Origin: JANQQC01 sp965262255
GTDB taxonomy: Bacteria; Pseudomonadota; Alphaproteobacteria; Caulobacterales; Hyphomonadaceae
Assembly (NCBI GenBank): GCA_965262255.1
Contig: OZ253505.1
Coordinates: 3,968,001-4,032,000, forward strand
DNA: 64,000 nt
Direction: 5' to 3'
The stretch's first letter is position 1. Every line of letters starts with the position of its first letter. Positions 1 through 7,724 of this stretch are shown here, piece after piece. The notes below the pieces were generated by a model, which did no database searches, was not told the DNA's origin, and saw only the letters and a list, made by a program, of their open reading frames with translations. The position numbers and the translations under genes were made by a program.

Positions 1-219
1 TAGAGCGCGTTCGGGAGCAATTGAGGAAGGATCAGGAGTCCAATTCTCTACGAGCCTAGGATCATTCAAAACTTGCGATAGTCTTTGAAACTTCGGCTCA
101 AAGTATTCTCTCTGTTTCTTTTTGGTTGGAAACTCCAAGTTCTCCGAAATCATTCTTTTTTGGGAAACATATTTTTTAGATTTTGGCTCAGGCAATCTAA
201 GCAAGGGCTTCTCGGTCAT
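1..219 (-). CDS. S8 (subtilisin-like) peptidase, N-terminal fragment running off the window edge
   Basis: Reading leftwards from the ATG at 219 (other ATGs at 225 and 231) gives about 73 codons without a stop, cut by the window edge. The visible part starts MTEKPLLRLPEP, then a basic stretch, and ends in a segment closing PSSIAPERAL. This is the N-terminal prodomain-like part I know from subtilases encoded directly downstream of a dedicated AAA+ ATPase. The start overlaps the last 23 bases of that ATPase, so the two are probably translationally coupled. The catalytic Asp, His and Ser lie outside the window, so the peptidase call rests on the N-terminal resemblance plus the neighbour. Confidence 0.6.
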   Translation of the reverse strand, partial: MTEKPLLRLPEPKSKKYVSQKRMISENLEFPTKKKQREYFEPKFQRLSQVLNDPRLVENWTPDPSSIAPERAL

Positions 220-1222
220 CTGCATTCTCATTGGTTTCGGCGCTAATTCTGATTGGACAAGTTCGTTTTGCCCAAGATTGAAATTGCTCCTTTACAATTG
301 TTTTTAGAGGTTTTTCGTGCAATGAAAGAATTTGTCTTCGCTTTAAATCCATTATAAACTCTTCAGCCTCCGCATAGCTCACTTCGCCAATTCGTTTTGC
401 TAAGGTGGCAGGAGATAGACCAAGGTAACCATCAAATTTGAACAACTGTCTTTCAAAAAACCTTTCTAGTTCCTTCGTAGACGGAGACGGTAGAGTTAGT
501 CGCAATTGAAACCTGCGCCAAACTGCCCGATCCAAAAGTTCAGGATGGTTAGAGGCGGTAATTACAACAGTGTAACTTGGTAGATCATCAATTCGCATTA
601 GAAGTGAGGAAACCACACGCTTTATCTCTCCAGTTTCGTTATAATCGCCTCGTTCCTTGCCAACCGCATCGAATTCGTCAAAGAAAAGCACGCTTGGCGT
701 TGTTCGAATGTAGTCAAACACACTTTTTAGGCGTTGGGCCGTTTCGCCAAGATAACTACCAATTAGCGCGTCATATCTCACTACGAAGAATGGTACCGCA
801 AGTGATTCGGCGATCGCCTCTGCGAGAGAGGTCTTTCCATTCCCCGGAGGGCCAACCAGCATAACCCGGTGAATCGGGTCTACTCCGTGCGATCGTAACA
901 GACTTGCACGATTTTGTTGGCTAACAAGTAAATCTACATCTCGCTGAGCCTGATCAGTTAACATTAGATCGTCTAGTCTTTGCTGAGGCGACAACTCTAC
1001 TAAAGCATCACGGGCGCGGTTTCGTCTGTCGTATCCGTTAGGTTGAAGCGGACGGCATTTTGCACCACTGGAACTGAGGACATTGGCCAACCGGTCAGCC
1101 AGAATGTTATGTTGCTTGGCCTTTTCGTCGGCAATAATTTCCTCAACCGTCGAGCGGATCTTAGTCTCGTCACCGCCGACGCTAGCCTTAACCAAGGTAA
1201 TCAAGAGATCGCTTCGAGCCAT
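197..1222 (-). CDS. AAA+ ATPase paired with an S8 peptidase
   Basis: A single AAA+ module of about 341 residues. Visible motifs are Walker A GPPGNGKTS, Walker B SVLFFDEFD, a sensor-1-like stretch ITASNHPE and the arginine-finger-like RRF after it. I chose the start at 1222 (MARSDLL), because the eight codons before it look unconserved. ATPases of this type usually sit directly upstream of a subtilase, which is what is seen here. The likely role is ATP-driven remodelling or delivery of protein to the peptidase. Similar pairs occur in accessory and defence islands, but no specific function is established from the sequence alone. Confidence 0.85.
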   Translation of the reverse strand: MARSDLLITLVKASVGGDETKIRSTVEEIIADEKAKQHNILADRLANVLSSSGAKCRPLQPNGYDRRNRARDALVELSPQQRLDDLMLTDQAQRDVDLLVSQQNRASLLRSHGVDPIHRVMLVGPPGNGKTSLAEAIAESLAVPFFVVRYDALIGSYLGETAQRLKSVFDYIRTTPSVLFFDEFDAVGKERGDYNETGEIKRVVSSLLMRIDDLPSYTVVITASNHPELLDRAVWRRFQLRLTLPSPSTKELERFFERQLFKFDGYLGLSPATLAKRIGEVSYAEAEEFIMDLKRRQILSLHEKPLKTIVKEQFQSWAKRTCPIRISAETNENADDREALA

Positions 1223-1662
1223 TTTTCTCGATCCGAAAATGAACAAGTTCCACTGAAACCTTATACACAGGCCCGTATAATCGTGGAATCTCGAGTTAAA
1301 AGTTTACCATTACACACAGATTCGACTTGATTTTTCAGACGTAACCGTAAGATACTAGGGACTTACGCCCGCATCCGTATATAATGTAATTTGTCCCGCA
1401 TTGTAACACATCCACAAAAGACTTAGAGGAAACTGCTGTCGATTATGCAAGGATAAGTATGGAAATTGAAATTTGGAAATTGATTCCTAGGGATTCTAAA
1501 ATCCCTAGGAATCGATCGTCAAAATCTGCTAACCTCGATAGGCGGGTTGTTCAGACTCACGAACATATGGTTGAAAGCAAGATTCATAGATACTTGATGC
1601 TCAAAGGCCTCTGCTACAACATTGGAACGGGCAACGTTCATGACTAGAAGTATGTGGTTATG
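1223..1662. other. Intergenic stretch without a recognisable gene
   Basis: Only short, unconvincing reading frames occur here (for instance 1459-1647 on the plus strand). The one structured element is the perfect inverted repeat at 1482-1513. Confidence 0.6.
1482..1513. repeat. Perfect 14-bp inverted repeat with a 4-nt loop
   Basis: GATTCCTAGGGATT, the loop CTAA, then the exact reverse complement AATCCCTAGGAATC. No T-run follows on either strand, so it is not a classical terminator. It may be a protein-binding site, a transposon-end hairpin or a structured RNA. Confidence 0.75.
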
Positions 1663-2657
1663 TGTATAGTCCCGCAAACAGGTTTTCAGGATTTTTGACG
1701 AATCTTTCTGGTTCCTCTTTCCAACATTTGTTAATATAGTCGAAGATAGTTAAACCTTTGTGAGCCTTTAACCTTTTAGCAAAATTATAGGCATCTATAA
1801 AACTCTGGATGTGTTCCTTCAGTTTGTCATGTGTCTCGTGGTGATACTTTTTCACAGTAGCTTCTTTAATGGTTCTATTCATTCGTTCCACTTGTCCGTT
1901 CGTCCAGGGATGATAGGGAAGTGTCAACTTATGTTCGATATTATTCTCTGAACAAACAGCGTCAAATGCGTTGCATTTGACATCCTTATTGATTTTAAGA
2001 TCGGGTGATTCGTTTTCTTTCACCGAGACTTTAGGGTTTCTCGAATTAGTGAACTGACTGCCATTATCAGTCAAGATCGTATGGATAGTGTAAGGCACTT
2101 TTTCAACCAAGGTCTCGATAAACTGAACTGCGACTTCTCGCGTCGATTTGTCGTGCAGTTCAACGTAGGCGTATTTCGATGTGCGGTCGATGGCTACGAA
2201 CATATAGAGCCGACCTTCTTCGGTGTTGACATGGGCAATGTCGACGTGAAAGTATCCGATCGGATACTCTTTGAACTTCTTGGTCTCGGGAGTTTTGTTT
2301 TCTTCTTTTGGAAGTGTTGATATCCCGTATTTCTGAAATAGCCGATGGAGATTCGATCTCTTTAAATGGGGAATTGAGTCTTGCAGAGAATACAAACAGT
2401 CATCCAACGACAACTGGGTTGTCGTCCGGAAATAAACACAAGCGGCTTCCTCTGCTTTAGTCAAACTCTTTGGCCGCGGGTCTAGTGGACCCGACCGTCG
2501 GTCTTCAACCGAATCACGCTCGCGCCATTTCTTCACTGTAAGGTAGTTTATTCCGTAGCGCCTCGATAAGGCGCGACTTGAGACTTCTTTGGGCCTCTTG
2601 GATATCTCTTCTGACTGCATAAGTCGTCGTGGCGCTGCCATGTAATATCTATCCCAT
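1658..2657 (-). pseudogene. IS481-family transposase, broken near its N-terminus
   Basis: The DDE integrase core is complete: first Asp in FHVDIAH, second in LTDNGSQF, Glu in GQVERMNRT. The HTH part contains RYGINYLTVKKW, and the C-terminal tail ends AGLYT. The ancestral start appears to be ATG at 2657, behind a GGAGGA ribosome site. From there the frame reads MG, a TAG stop at codon 3, then ILHGSATTTYAVRR, and this frame must shift before RYGIN to join the main frame. A start at 2698 in the main frame gives 346 residues but bypasses the conserved N-terminus. I therefore call it an inactivated gene, on the basis of remembered family N-termini. Confidence 0.75.
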
Positions 2658-2731
2658 AACTGTTTCCTCCAGATAGAATTGCTGTATAATGGAAGCATAT
2701 CATCATGATAAGCGGTTTGCCGGACTGAACA
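1663..2731 (-). mobile_element. IS481-family insertion sequence, decayed
   Basis: The left end at 1663 starts TGTATAGTCCCGCAAACAGG. The right end, read inward from about 2731, is TGTTCAGTCCGGCAAACCGC. About 20 of 28 positions match between the ends, the right one being the more degraded. The element is about 1.07 kb, a normal IS481 size, and holds one transposase frame. A lone end of the same type lies at 5409. On the right the element abuts an autotransporter barrel fragment. Confidence 0.8.
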
Positions 2732-2947
2732 GCTAATCTATACATCGATACATTGGACGCATGGGATATCACCTTCGCGACCGAAACCTTCTCAGACAGT
2801 AAGGGAAAAGTGTTAGCGGAAATAGGATTCGGCGGTGAGGTTGAATTATCTCCGACTTCAGCATGGTTTGGACAGACGGCATTCAAGACTAGTTTGAAAG
2901 GTGGTGTCCAGAAACGAGATTCAACCTATCTTTCCACCGGAATTTAG
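2732..2947 (+). pseudogene. Autotransporter beta-barrel C-terminal fragment
   Basis: The plus-strand frame reads ANLYIDTLDAWDITFATETF followed by SDSKGKVLAEIGFGGEVEL. This parallels the giant autotransporter's last strands, where GNIYHDTMDSWDVNFASRTF is followed by SDE, with matching spacing. It is the penultimate part of a barrel of the same family, lacking everything upstream. The fragment begins exactly where the IS481 right end stops, so the insertion or a later deletion removed the rest. There is no sign of the missing half on the other side of the IS. Confidence 0.7.
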
Positions 2948-3358
2948 GTGGTCGTGGTAGCGCTTTTTGATAGGTCTCACTGAACAGAAAGAACAATTTT
3001 ATAGTCATTGAACCAATGCAAAATCTTGGTTTCTTCCCCCCCCTAACGTGTAGTAATTTCAGAACCTGCAGAATCGTGATATTGATTCCACAATTACTTG
3101 AGCCTATTCAGTTTCTTGAAAACTTTAAGTTATGGTATTATATCCACTTGATTGGTCTGGTTATCTGATGCTATTTTGGCGTGTTTACTTTGTTAAACTG
3201 TTACCAATGACAGGTCGTTGGGGTGCTGAGATTGAAATATGTCCGTAAACTAGCTTTGTTCCGACTGTTACACAACGATACTAATGCTTGAGTTAGTACT
3301 CGATACGCGAATAGGACTATTGTAAGCCTTAATCAGTCGATATTGAGAAATAAGAACT
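2948..3358. other. Upstream region of the AbiE pair, no gene seen
   Basis: It contains an 8-C tract at 3036-3043 and one copy of an 88-bp dispersed repeat. The promoter of the abiE pair should lie in the last 200 bases. An imperfect palindrome around TTGAGTTAGTACTCGA (about 3290) is a possible operator, but this is weak. Confidence 0.4.
3019..3106 (+). repeat. Dispersed 88-bp repeat, copy 1
   Basis: It shares about 80 percent of positions with 58505-58591, including the blocks CTAACGTGTA, GAACCTGCAGAAT and AATTACTTGAGCCTA. Both copies lie on the plus strand in a gene-free leader. No open frame is conserved across it, so it is either a remnant of a mobile element or a short regulatory or RNA element. 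Confidence 0.65.
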
Positions 3359-4036
3359 ATGAATACACTTGTAAAAGAAATCGAATCGCACGGATTCAAA
3401 AATAAAATTTTTACGAATACGCAACTAGCGGGCATTCTGGGCGGTAGTAGCGCGAGACGCTATAGTCTCGTGAATCGCGCACTTAAATCTGGAAACCTCG
3501 TCAGATTAAAGCGAGGTATGTATTGTCTTCCTACTTCAATCACCAAGGCGGAGTTTTTGCCTCATCCGTTTGGTATCGCCCAATGTTTCGTACCCAATAG
3601 CTATGTCTCATTCGAAACCGCATTGAGGTTTTACAATTGGATTCCAGAAGCCGTGTACACGACCGCTTGTGTATCGCCACATCGCAAATCCGTCAGGTAC
3701 CGTCAGGAAAAATTAGGCTGGTTCACATATATGCCATTAGCGATTAATATGGACAGATTCTTAGAAGGAGTTTCACGTTACGATTTTGACGGGCAAGTCG
3801 CATTGGTTGCCAGTCCACTTAGAGCGGTGATGGATATCGTAACTCGACAAAAACAAGAATGGACTGGACTAGATTACTTTGAACTAGGACTGAGGGTCGA
3901 AGACGACGATTATCTGAAACTTGAAAAAAATGACTTCAAATCTCTGCGAGAGGTATATAAGAGCGAATCGGTTAACAACTTTTTGACACATTTTGAAGAA
4001 GCTGTAACTGAACGGAAGAATACGCAACAACAATAG
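3359..4036 (+). CDS. abiEi: AbiEi-type antitoxin / transcriptional regulator
   Basis: 225 residues with an N-terminal winged helix-turn-helix (residues about 15-55, ending in LVRLKRGMYCLP) and a C-terminal AbiEi domain (the SYVSFETALRFYNWIPE segment is typical). In this type IV system the antitoxin represses the operon and counteracts the nucleotidyltransferase toxin encoded next. The toxin gene follows after a 26-base gap. The length is normal and the frame intact. Confidence 0.88.
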   Translation: MNTLVKEIESHGFKNKIFTNTQLAGILGGSSARRYSLVNRALKSGNLVRLKRGMYCLPTSITKAEFLPHPFGIAQCFVPNSYVSFETALRFYNWIPEAVYTTACVSPHRKSVRYRQEKLGWFTYMPLAINMDRFLEGVSRYDFDGQVALVASPLRAVMDIVTRQKQEWTGLDYFELGLRVEDDDYLKLEKNDFKSLREVYKSESVNNFLTHFEEAVTERKNTQQQ

Positions 4037-4062
4037 AAATCGAGTTAAAGGAGACGAATTAG

Positions 4063-4917
4063 ATTGACGAAATCAAGCAACGATTAGAAAGATATGATCT
4101 TTCTACAGATACCTTTAAGGATCAAGCTATTCGCGAAATTGTCCAAGAAATTGCAATTCACGGACTCTCGCAGTCAAACTTCTTTGATAAAGCTCTGTTT
4201 AACGGTGGAACGAGTTTGCGGATCCTATACAACATACCTAGATTTTCAGAAGATTTAGACTTTATGTTGAGGCAAACTGACCGTGATTTTCCTTGGGAAC
4301 GTTACATCACTATATTACAAGAGGTATTCACAAGCTACGGTATACTGTGTGAAATTCAGCTCAAAGGCAACATGAGTGATCGCGTTCGAAAGGCGATGTT
4401 TAAAGACAATTCGGTAACAAAGGAGCTTAATTTATCGTTTAAAAATCGTGATCCCGGACAAAAGATAAAGATCAAACTTGAGATTGACCTCTATCCTCCG
4501 GAGAATTTTACTGTAGCAGAAACTAATTTGGATTTTCCCTCTCGTCATCTAGTACGTCACCTAGACCTGCCGTCAAATTTTGCACAGAAGATTCACGCCA
4601 TGTTGTGTCGACGTTACACCAAGGGCCGCGACTGGTACGATTTTGTTTGGTACGTTAATCAAGGAGTCAAGCCCAATGTACCTCACCTTCAGTCCGCATT
4701 AATACAAAATGGCCCTTGGCAGGGTCAAAAAGATTTAGTTATTGATCGAGAGTGGATAAGACACAGCATTTATAGTACCATTGAAGAAATCGACTGGAAT
4801 ACTGCTAGCAATGACATCTCAAATTTTGTGCATCCTGATGAAAAGCTAACTTTGGATGATTGGGGCAAAAATTTTTTCTTCCTTAACCTTCAAAGTTTGA
4901 TTGGTTACATGGATTAG
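4063..4917 (+). CDS. abiEii: AbiEii/AbiGii-type nucleotidyltransferase toxin, probable ATT start
   Basis: The hallmark nucleotidyltransferase signature NGGTSLR, then SEDLDF about 10 residues later, is present, followed by IKLEIDLY and the helical C-terminal part. The nearest annotated-style start would lie inside the fold and remove that signature. The frame opens upstream as IDEIKQRLERYDLS, matching the family's usual N-terminus (M-DEIKQRLE). The only codon at the right place is ATT at 4063, 9 bases after AAAGGAG and immediately after an in-frame TAG. The gene therefore either uses ATT or has lost its ATG by one substitution, which would lower toxin output. The stop codon is provided by an inserted MITE. 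Confidence 0.82.
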   Translation: MDEIKQRLERYDLSTDTFKDQAIREIVQEIAIHGLSQSNFFDKALFNGGTSLRILYNIPRFSEDLDFMLRQTDRDFPWERYITILQEVFTSYGILCEIQLKGNMSDRVRKAMFKDNSVTKELNLSFKNRDPGQKIKIKLEIDLYPPENFTVAETNLDFPSRHLVRHLDLPSNFAQKIHAMLCRRYTKGRDWYDFVWYVNQGVKPNVPHLQSALIQNGPWQGQKDLVIDREWIRHSIYSTIEEIDWNTASNDISNFVHPDEKLTLDDWGKNFFFLNLQSLIGYMD

Positions 4918-5060
4918 AGCGTTTGCAGCTCAGGTTGATAGAAATTTAGTCTACTGCTTTACAAAGGAGAAAATTATTTTGACGGAGCCACCGAAGGCGT
5001 AGACTTATGCTATTGAGAAACGGATGATACAGAGAAAATCAACTTGAGCTGCAAACGCTC
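4917..5060. mobile_element. MITE-like element (144 bp) with 21-bp terminal inverted repeats
   Basis: The left end GAGCGTTTGCAGCTCAGGTT and the right end (reverse complement GAGCGTTTGCAGCTCAAGTT) match with one mismatch. TA dinucleotides flank both sides (4915-4916 and 5061-5062), compatible with a TA target duplication as in IS630 or some IS5 groups. It inserted at the very end of abiEii: the TA target plus the first G of the element form the TAG stop. Inside are only short fragments. Confidence 0.75.
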
Positions 5061-5221
5061 TAGTTGGAGTTAGTCGTTCGTTGTGGGAAGACAGTAGATT
5101 GCGCTTTTGCATAGTTGTTAGAACTGACAATTCCGCATTGACTGCTACCCGCTTCAATTTGCTAAAAGTTGGATTTCAAAATAGCAATCGTCATTATCGC
5201 TTTGAATGGCAAATATATATT

Positions 5222-5370
5222 GAGACTGTTGAGAAACTCGTTACTCGTTCGAATTTATTTGATTTGCCCTCAAACTGGGTCGAAAAACGCCTTATACTAG
5301 GGCCATCTAGTGGCCGAAACTTCAAATTTTTGCAGATATTTTTTCAAACTTTGTGTTTCGCAACAGTTTC
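5222..5370. mobile_element. MITE family 2, copy 1 (149 bp)
   Basis: The ends are GAGACTGTTGAGAAAC and the inverse of GAAACTGTTGCGAAAC. A perfect 5-bp direct repeat ATATT flanks it (5217-5221 and 5371-5375). The interior block GGCCATCTAGTGGCCGAAAC recurs in the copy at 7224 and, degraded, in the one at 56977. The end sequence resembles the CTGTTGCAAA core of IS6-type ends, which is only a hint of its parent. The reading frame 5081-5554 that covers it is not a gene. Confidence 0.75.
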
Positions 5371-5408
5371 ATATTGTGTTCCAGTAAAAGTTGTCGTAAC
5401 TCATTTTT

Positions 5409-5436
5409 GTATAGTCCCGCAAATCGGTTATCAGGA
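5409..5436 (+). repeat. Solo IS481-type terminal repeat
   Basis: TGTATAGTCCCGCAAATCGG at 5409 matches the left end at 1663 nearly base for base, and is closer to an intact consensus. No transposase remains beside it, so it is a deletion relic of a second IS481 copy. Confidence 0.7.
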
Positions 5437-5586
5437 TGATGTATGTATCCCGTCTCGCCAACAACTGACTTTATCAAGACGTAAAGACTCTATCGCTTCA
5501 ATCTCTACTGCCGCTTGCTTCAATAATATCGAAAGAACTATTCTCGACGCTTGATTAAATATCTTTAAGTCATTACACTGTTGGAT

Positions 5587-5642
5587 GGGAAGATCCCCTT
5601 CTATAGGTGGTTAATTATTACCTAAATTTAGGGCGATCTTCC
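5587..5642. repeat. 56-nt long hairpin element, copy 1
   Basis: The outer stem GGAAGATC pairs with GATCTTCC (5635-5642) and an inner stem TAGGT pairs with ACCTA. A 56-nt element with the same outer stem but a different, still self-complementary inner stem lies at 30964-31019, in front of a transposase start. Similarity continues for about 20 bases beyond it (CTTCC through AAGACC), so this is probably the leftover end of a related IS. Confidence 0.6.
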
Positions 5643-5712
5643 GCTCTCTGAAAGACCCAGTTTCAATAATTTGTTGACCAATTCAATTTGGACAAATTTG
5701 CATATCCTTGCT

Positions 5713-5739
5713 ATTATGTTATCAATTATGTGACATAAT
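5713..5739. promoter_or_regulatory. Probable operator of RES toxin-antitoxin locus 1
   Basis: Three half-sites of one heptamer lie just upstream of the antitoxin gene: ATTATGT at 5713 and 5725, and the inverse ACATAAT at 5733-5739. The last two form the perfect palindrome TTATGTGACATAA (5726-5738). Autoregulated toxin-antitoxin operons commonly carry such sites overlapping the promoter; binding by this antitoxin is an inference. Confidence 0.55.
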
Positions 5740-5766
5740 GTTTTTGACTAACCATGGAGTAAACCT

Positions 5767-6279
5767 ATGAATGTCGCCTTTGGAAAAATGGATTACGCTG
5801 AGTCAAGAGACTCCCGATATCCTGCTTCTGGTCCTGCTACAACCACACTAGTCGGGGAGGGTTTCAAGAAGTTTAAGGATGTCGATGCCGATAAGACTGA
5901 AGTCGGTAACAGCGATGAGGGGTACAATTCCGATCAAAATGGCGCAAGTCGATTCGAAGACCCTCTAAGTCGACAAATCGAACAAATTGAAGAAACTTTC
6001 AAACGTGTGAAAGACTGTCTTGATAGGCATTGCGAGGCAACAGGTGACGGAGGACAAGAAGATTTGCAAACTGACACAGTCGCGGACGCTTTCAAAGCCT
6101 TGTTTGGTGATAATAAAGAAGAGGCATGTGTGTTTTTAGAATCCCGCTTTTACTATGGGAGCCAGGCGCCAAGCCCTATTGACAGGCTAAACTTGGCATG
6201 CAAAGAAGGAACTTTGAATGATAGTCTTTCTCTTATAAGGGGGACTTACGAAGCATTGCAACAGGGAGCGCATTTCTGA
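5767..6279 (+). CDS. Antitoxin of a RES-type toxin-antitoxin pair
   Basis: 170 residues. The N-terminal half is acidic and low in hydrophobics. The C-terminal 65 residues (FLESRFYYGSQAPSPIDRL and the end GAHF) match the antitoxin at 51827 (FLNSDFYYGSDAPTPLTRL, end GDHF) and resemble the toxin-binding domain of MbcA/ParS/Xre antitoxins. A ribosome site GGAG sits 8 bases before the ATG. The stop overlaps the toxin ATG as TGATG. Its cognate toxin gene is destroyed, so it is an orphan unless it acts on the second locus. Confidence 0.75.
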   Translation: MNVAFGKMDYAESRDSRYPASGPATTTLVGEGFKKFKDVDADKTEVGNSDEGYNSDQNGASRFEDPLSRQIEQIEETFKRVKDCLDRHCEATGDGGQEDLQTDTVADAFKALFGDNKEEACVFLESRFYYGSQAPSPIDRLNLACKEGTLNDSLSLIRGTYEALQQGAHF

Positions 6280-6960
6280 TGCCAGTAACTGCGAAACATT
6301 TGATAGCTTTGACTACAAGAGATGCTAGCGATATTGCTAATTTTATGAAGCGAACCTTCTCTGTCAGTCATCTGTTAAATGAATTTGTTCGGGTAATCGA
6401 CTCTTCGTATAGACATGTGCCTTTTGAATCTGGCCCAAATCCAACTAGATTTTCCTCACATTCACCAAGTCACAGTATAATTTATGGGTCTTGGTCGCTG
6501 GCTACTGCCATATAAGAGACTATTATTCGCGACCGAATTCGATGTCAGAAAGGAAACTGCACGAATACTAGGCTCTAGTGCGTACCTTAGAGGCTAAACG
6601 AAAAAAGATGAAATTACGCATTTTCGAATTACTGGGAACTGAATGTCCACTCAAACAGGAAAAGTTTAGGTGGTTTTGAATGAAATTGTGGGGTTTTGAA
6701 CAAAATTTTTTAAATTTTCGAACGGTACTCCAATGTTCTGTGGCAATTCTCTCCACGATTTCGCTGAACTAATGCAGGAAGTTTGCTGGCGGCAATTTTT
6801 CGTTTAGCCTCTTAGTCGAGAAGCCGTTTGGTTCTCCAGCAAAGACCCTTTAAAACTCTTAGATTTGACAAGCGGTAATCCAGCCCATTGTGGGATTCCT
6901 TCTGATGTTCCCAAAAGTTCAGAACACTCCCATGGCTAGGACTTTGCTAAATTTGTTTAT
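6279..6960 (+). pseudogene. RES-domain toxin gene, interrupted by a MITE and frameshifted
   Basis: From ATG 6279 the frame matches the N-terminus of the intact toxin at 51827 (VRVIDSSYRHVPFESGPNPT then RFSS) and stops at 6515. After the inserted MITE at 6590-6811 the frame resumes as LLDLTSGNPAHCGIPSDVPK, parallel to LLDLTNGKAACYGVPTDVIR of the intact copy. It meets another stop and runs to FAKFVY, where a second MITE (6966-7186) is inserted. The C-terminal third is not found beyond that. RES toxins degrade NAD; this one cannot be functional. Confidence 0.82.
6590..6811. mobile_element. MITE family 1, copy A (222 bp), 3-bp TTA target repeats
   Basis: The ends are GAGGCTAAACGAAAAA and its exact inverse TTTTTCGTTTAGCCTC, flanked by TTA on both sides (6587-6589 and 6812-6814). 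Three-base TNA target duplications and GAG-starting ends fit IS5-related (IS1031-type) non-autonomous elements. It has no coding capacity. Its interior is unrelated to copy B. Confidence 0.85.
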
Positions 6961-6965
6961 ACTTA

Positions 6966-7186
6966 GAGGCTAAACGAAAAAATCTTTCCCGATACTCTTG
7001 CATTGATCCCGTCAGCTATTGCTAGGATTCGTTACTTACAATTAGGAGCAACTGCCTGAAAACTTCAAAATTCGAGTAGAAAATATCGAATTCCGTTCTA
7101 CACCACGAGATTTTGCCCTTAAAACTGAGGTTCATTCCTCATACCTCCGATAAATGTAACTTTCTCAACCTTTTTCGTTTAGCCTC
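6966..7186. mobile_element. MITE family 1, copy B (221 bp), 3-bp TTA target repeats
   Basis: It has the same 16-bp ends as copy A and TTA on both sides (6963-6965 and 7187-7189). I could not match its interior to copy A in either orientation, although the size differs by only one base. It marks the downstream limit of the recognisable RES toxin remnant. Confidence 0.85.
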
Positions 7187-7189
7187 TTA

Positions 7190-7382
7190 AACTTAGCGTT
7201 TCGCAACGGTTTCAACTAAGGCTGAGACTGTTGCGAAACTCGTTACTCGTTTGAATTGCGATGATATGCACTCTAATCGAATCGCCAAATGCGTTATTCT
7301 TGGGCCATCCAATCGCCGAAACTTCAAATTATTGTAGATGTTTTTCCAAACTTTGTATTTCGCAACAGTTTCAACTAAGGCT
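7190..7382. mobile_element. MITE family 2, copy 2 (7224-7372) plus an abutting end of a further copy
   Basis: The full copy starts GAGACTGTTGCGAAAC and ends with GTTTCGCAACAGTTTC. The 10-mer AACTAAGGCT occurs immediately before it (7214-7223) and after it. Just before the first 10-mer stands another right end (GTTTCGCAACGGTTTC, to 7213), so this is a tandem arrangement of element plus spacer. The direct 10-mer is either a target duplication or the junction of a tandem amplification. Confidence 0.7.
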
Positions 7383-7647
7383 GAACAGCGCGTTTTTCTC
7401 CGAAAGCGGGCTTGAGGTATACTGAATTCTGATACTGTGGTTACAGAGGTAACTGCACGATTGATGTAAAAAACATCAGGTGTTCAATCAATATCTCCGA
7501 TATGCAACAGTCTCATTTTTTTGCTTTTTTGTATCGATTCTCTTGCAAAAAACCTCGATTTATTGTAGTTTCACAAATTCTTAACTTTGGTATCGTATTT
7601 TGTGAAAACTTTGCTGACCCATCGTTTCGCAAAGATGCTTGAAATCT

Positions 7648-7699
7648 GGGAGCATTCTTGATGAAGTTTACTGTCAACCATTCCGTTGGGGGGGGGGGG
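7648..7699 (+). promoter_or_regulatory. Ribosome site, ATG and 12-G tract: predicted translational phase switch
   Basis: GGGAG (7648-7652) stands 8 bases before ATG 7661, the best start signal in the region. This ATG reads MKFTVNHSV, runs through twelve consecutive G (7688-7699) and hits TGA directly after them. With eleven G the same frame would continue through GELVEFGRS into the MTTLLDK start of the giant autotransporter. The tract length as given therefore reads as the off state. The arrangement matches known homopolymer contingency loci; actual length variation cannot be seen in one sequence. Confidence 0.7.
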
Positions 7700-7724
7700 T
7701 GAACTGGTGGAGTTTGGACGTTCA

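Noticed and set aside
2548..2886. 112-codon frame on the minus strand
   Set aside because: Antisense to the autotransporter remnant and overlapping the IS481 end and transposase start.
3036..3043. 8-C run as another phase-variable tract
   Set aside because: Lies in a gene-free region inside a dispersed repeat with no frame across it; the other repeat copy lacks the run.
5081..5554. 157-codon open frame on the plus strand
   Set aside because: It runs through MITE family 2 copy 1 and a solo IS481 end, has no ribosome site, and its middle is explained by repeat sequence.
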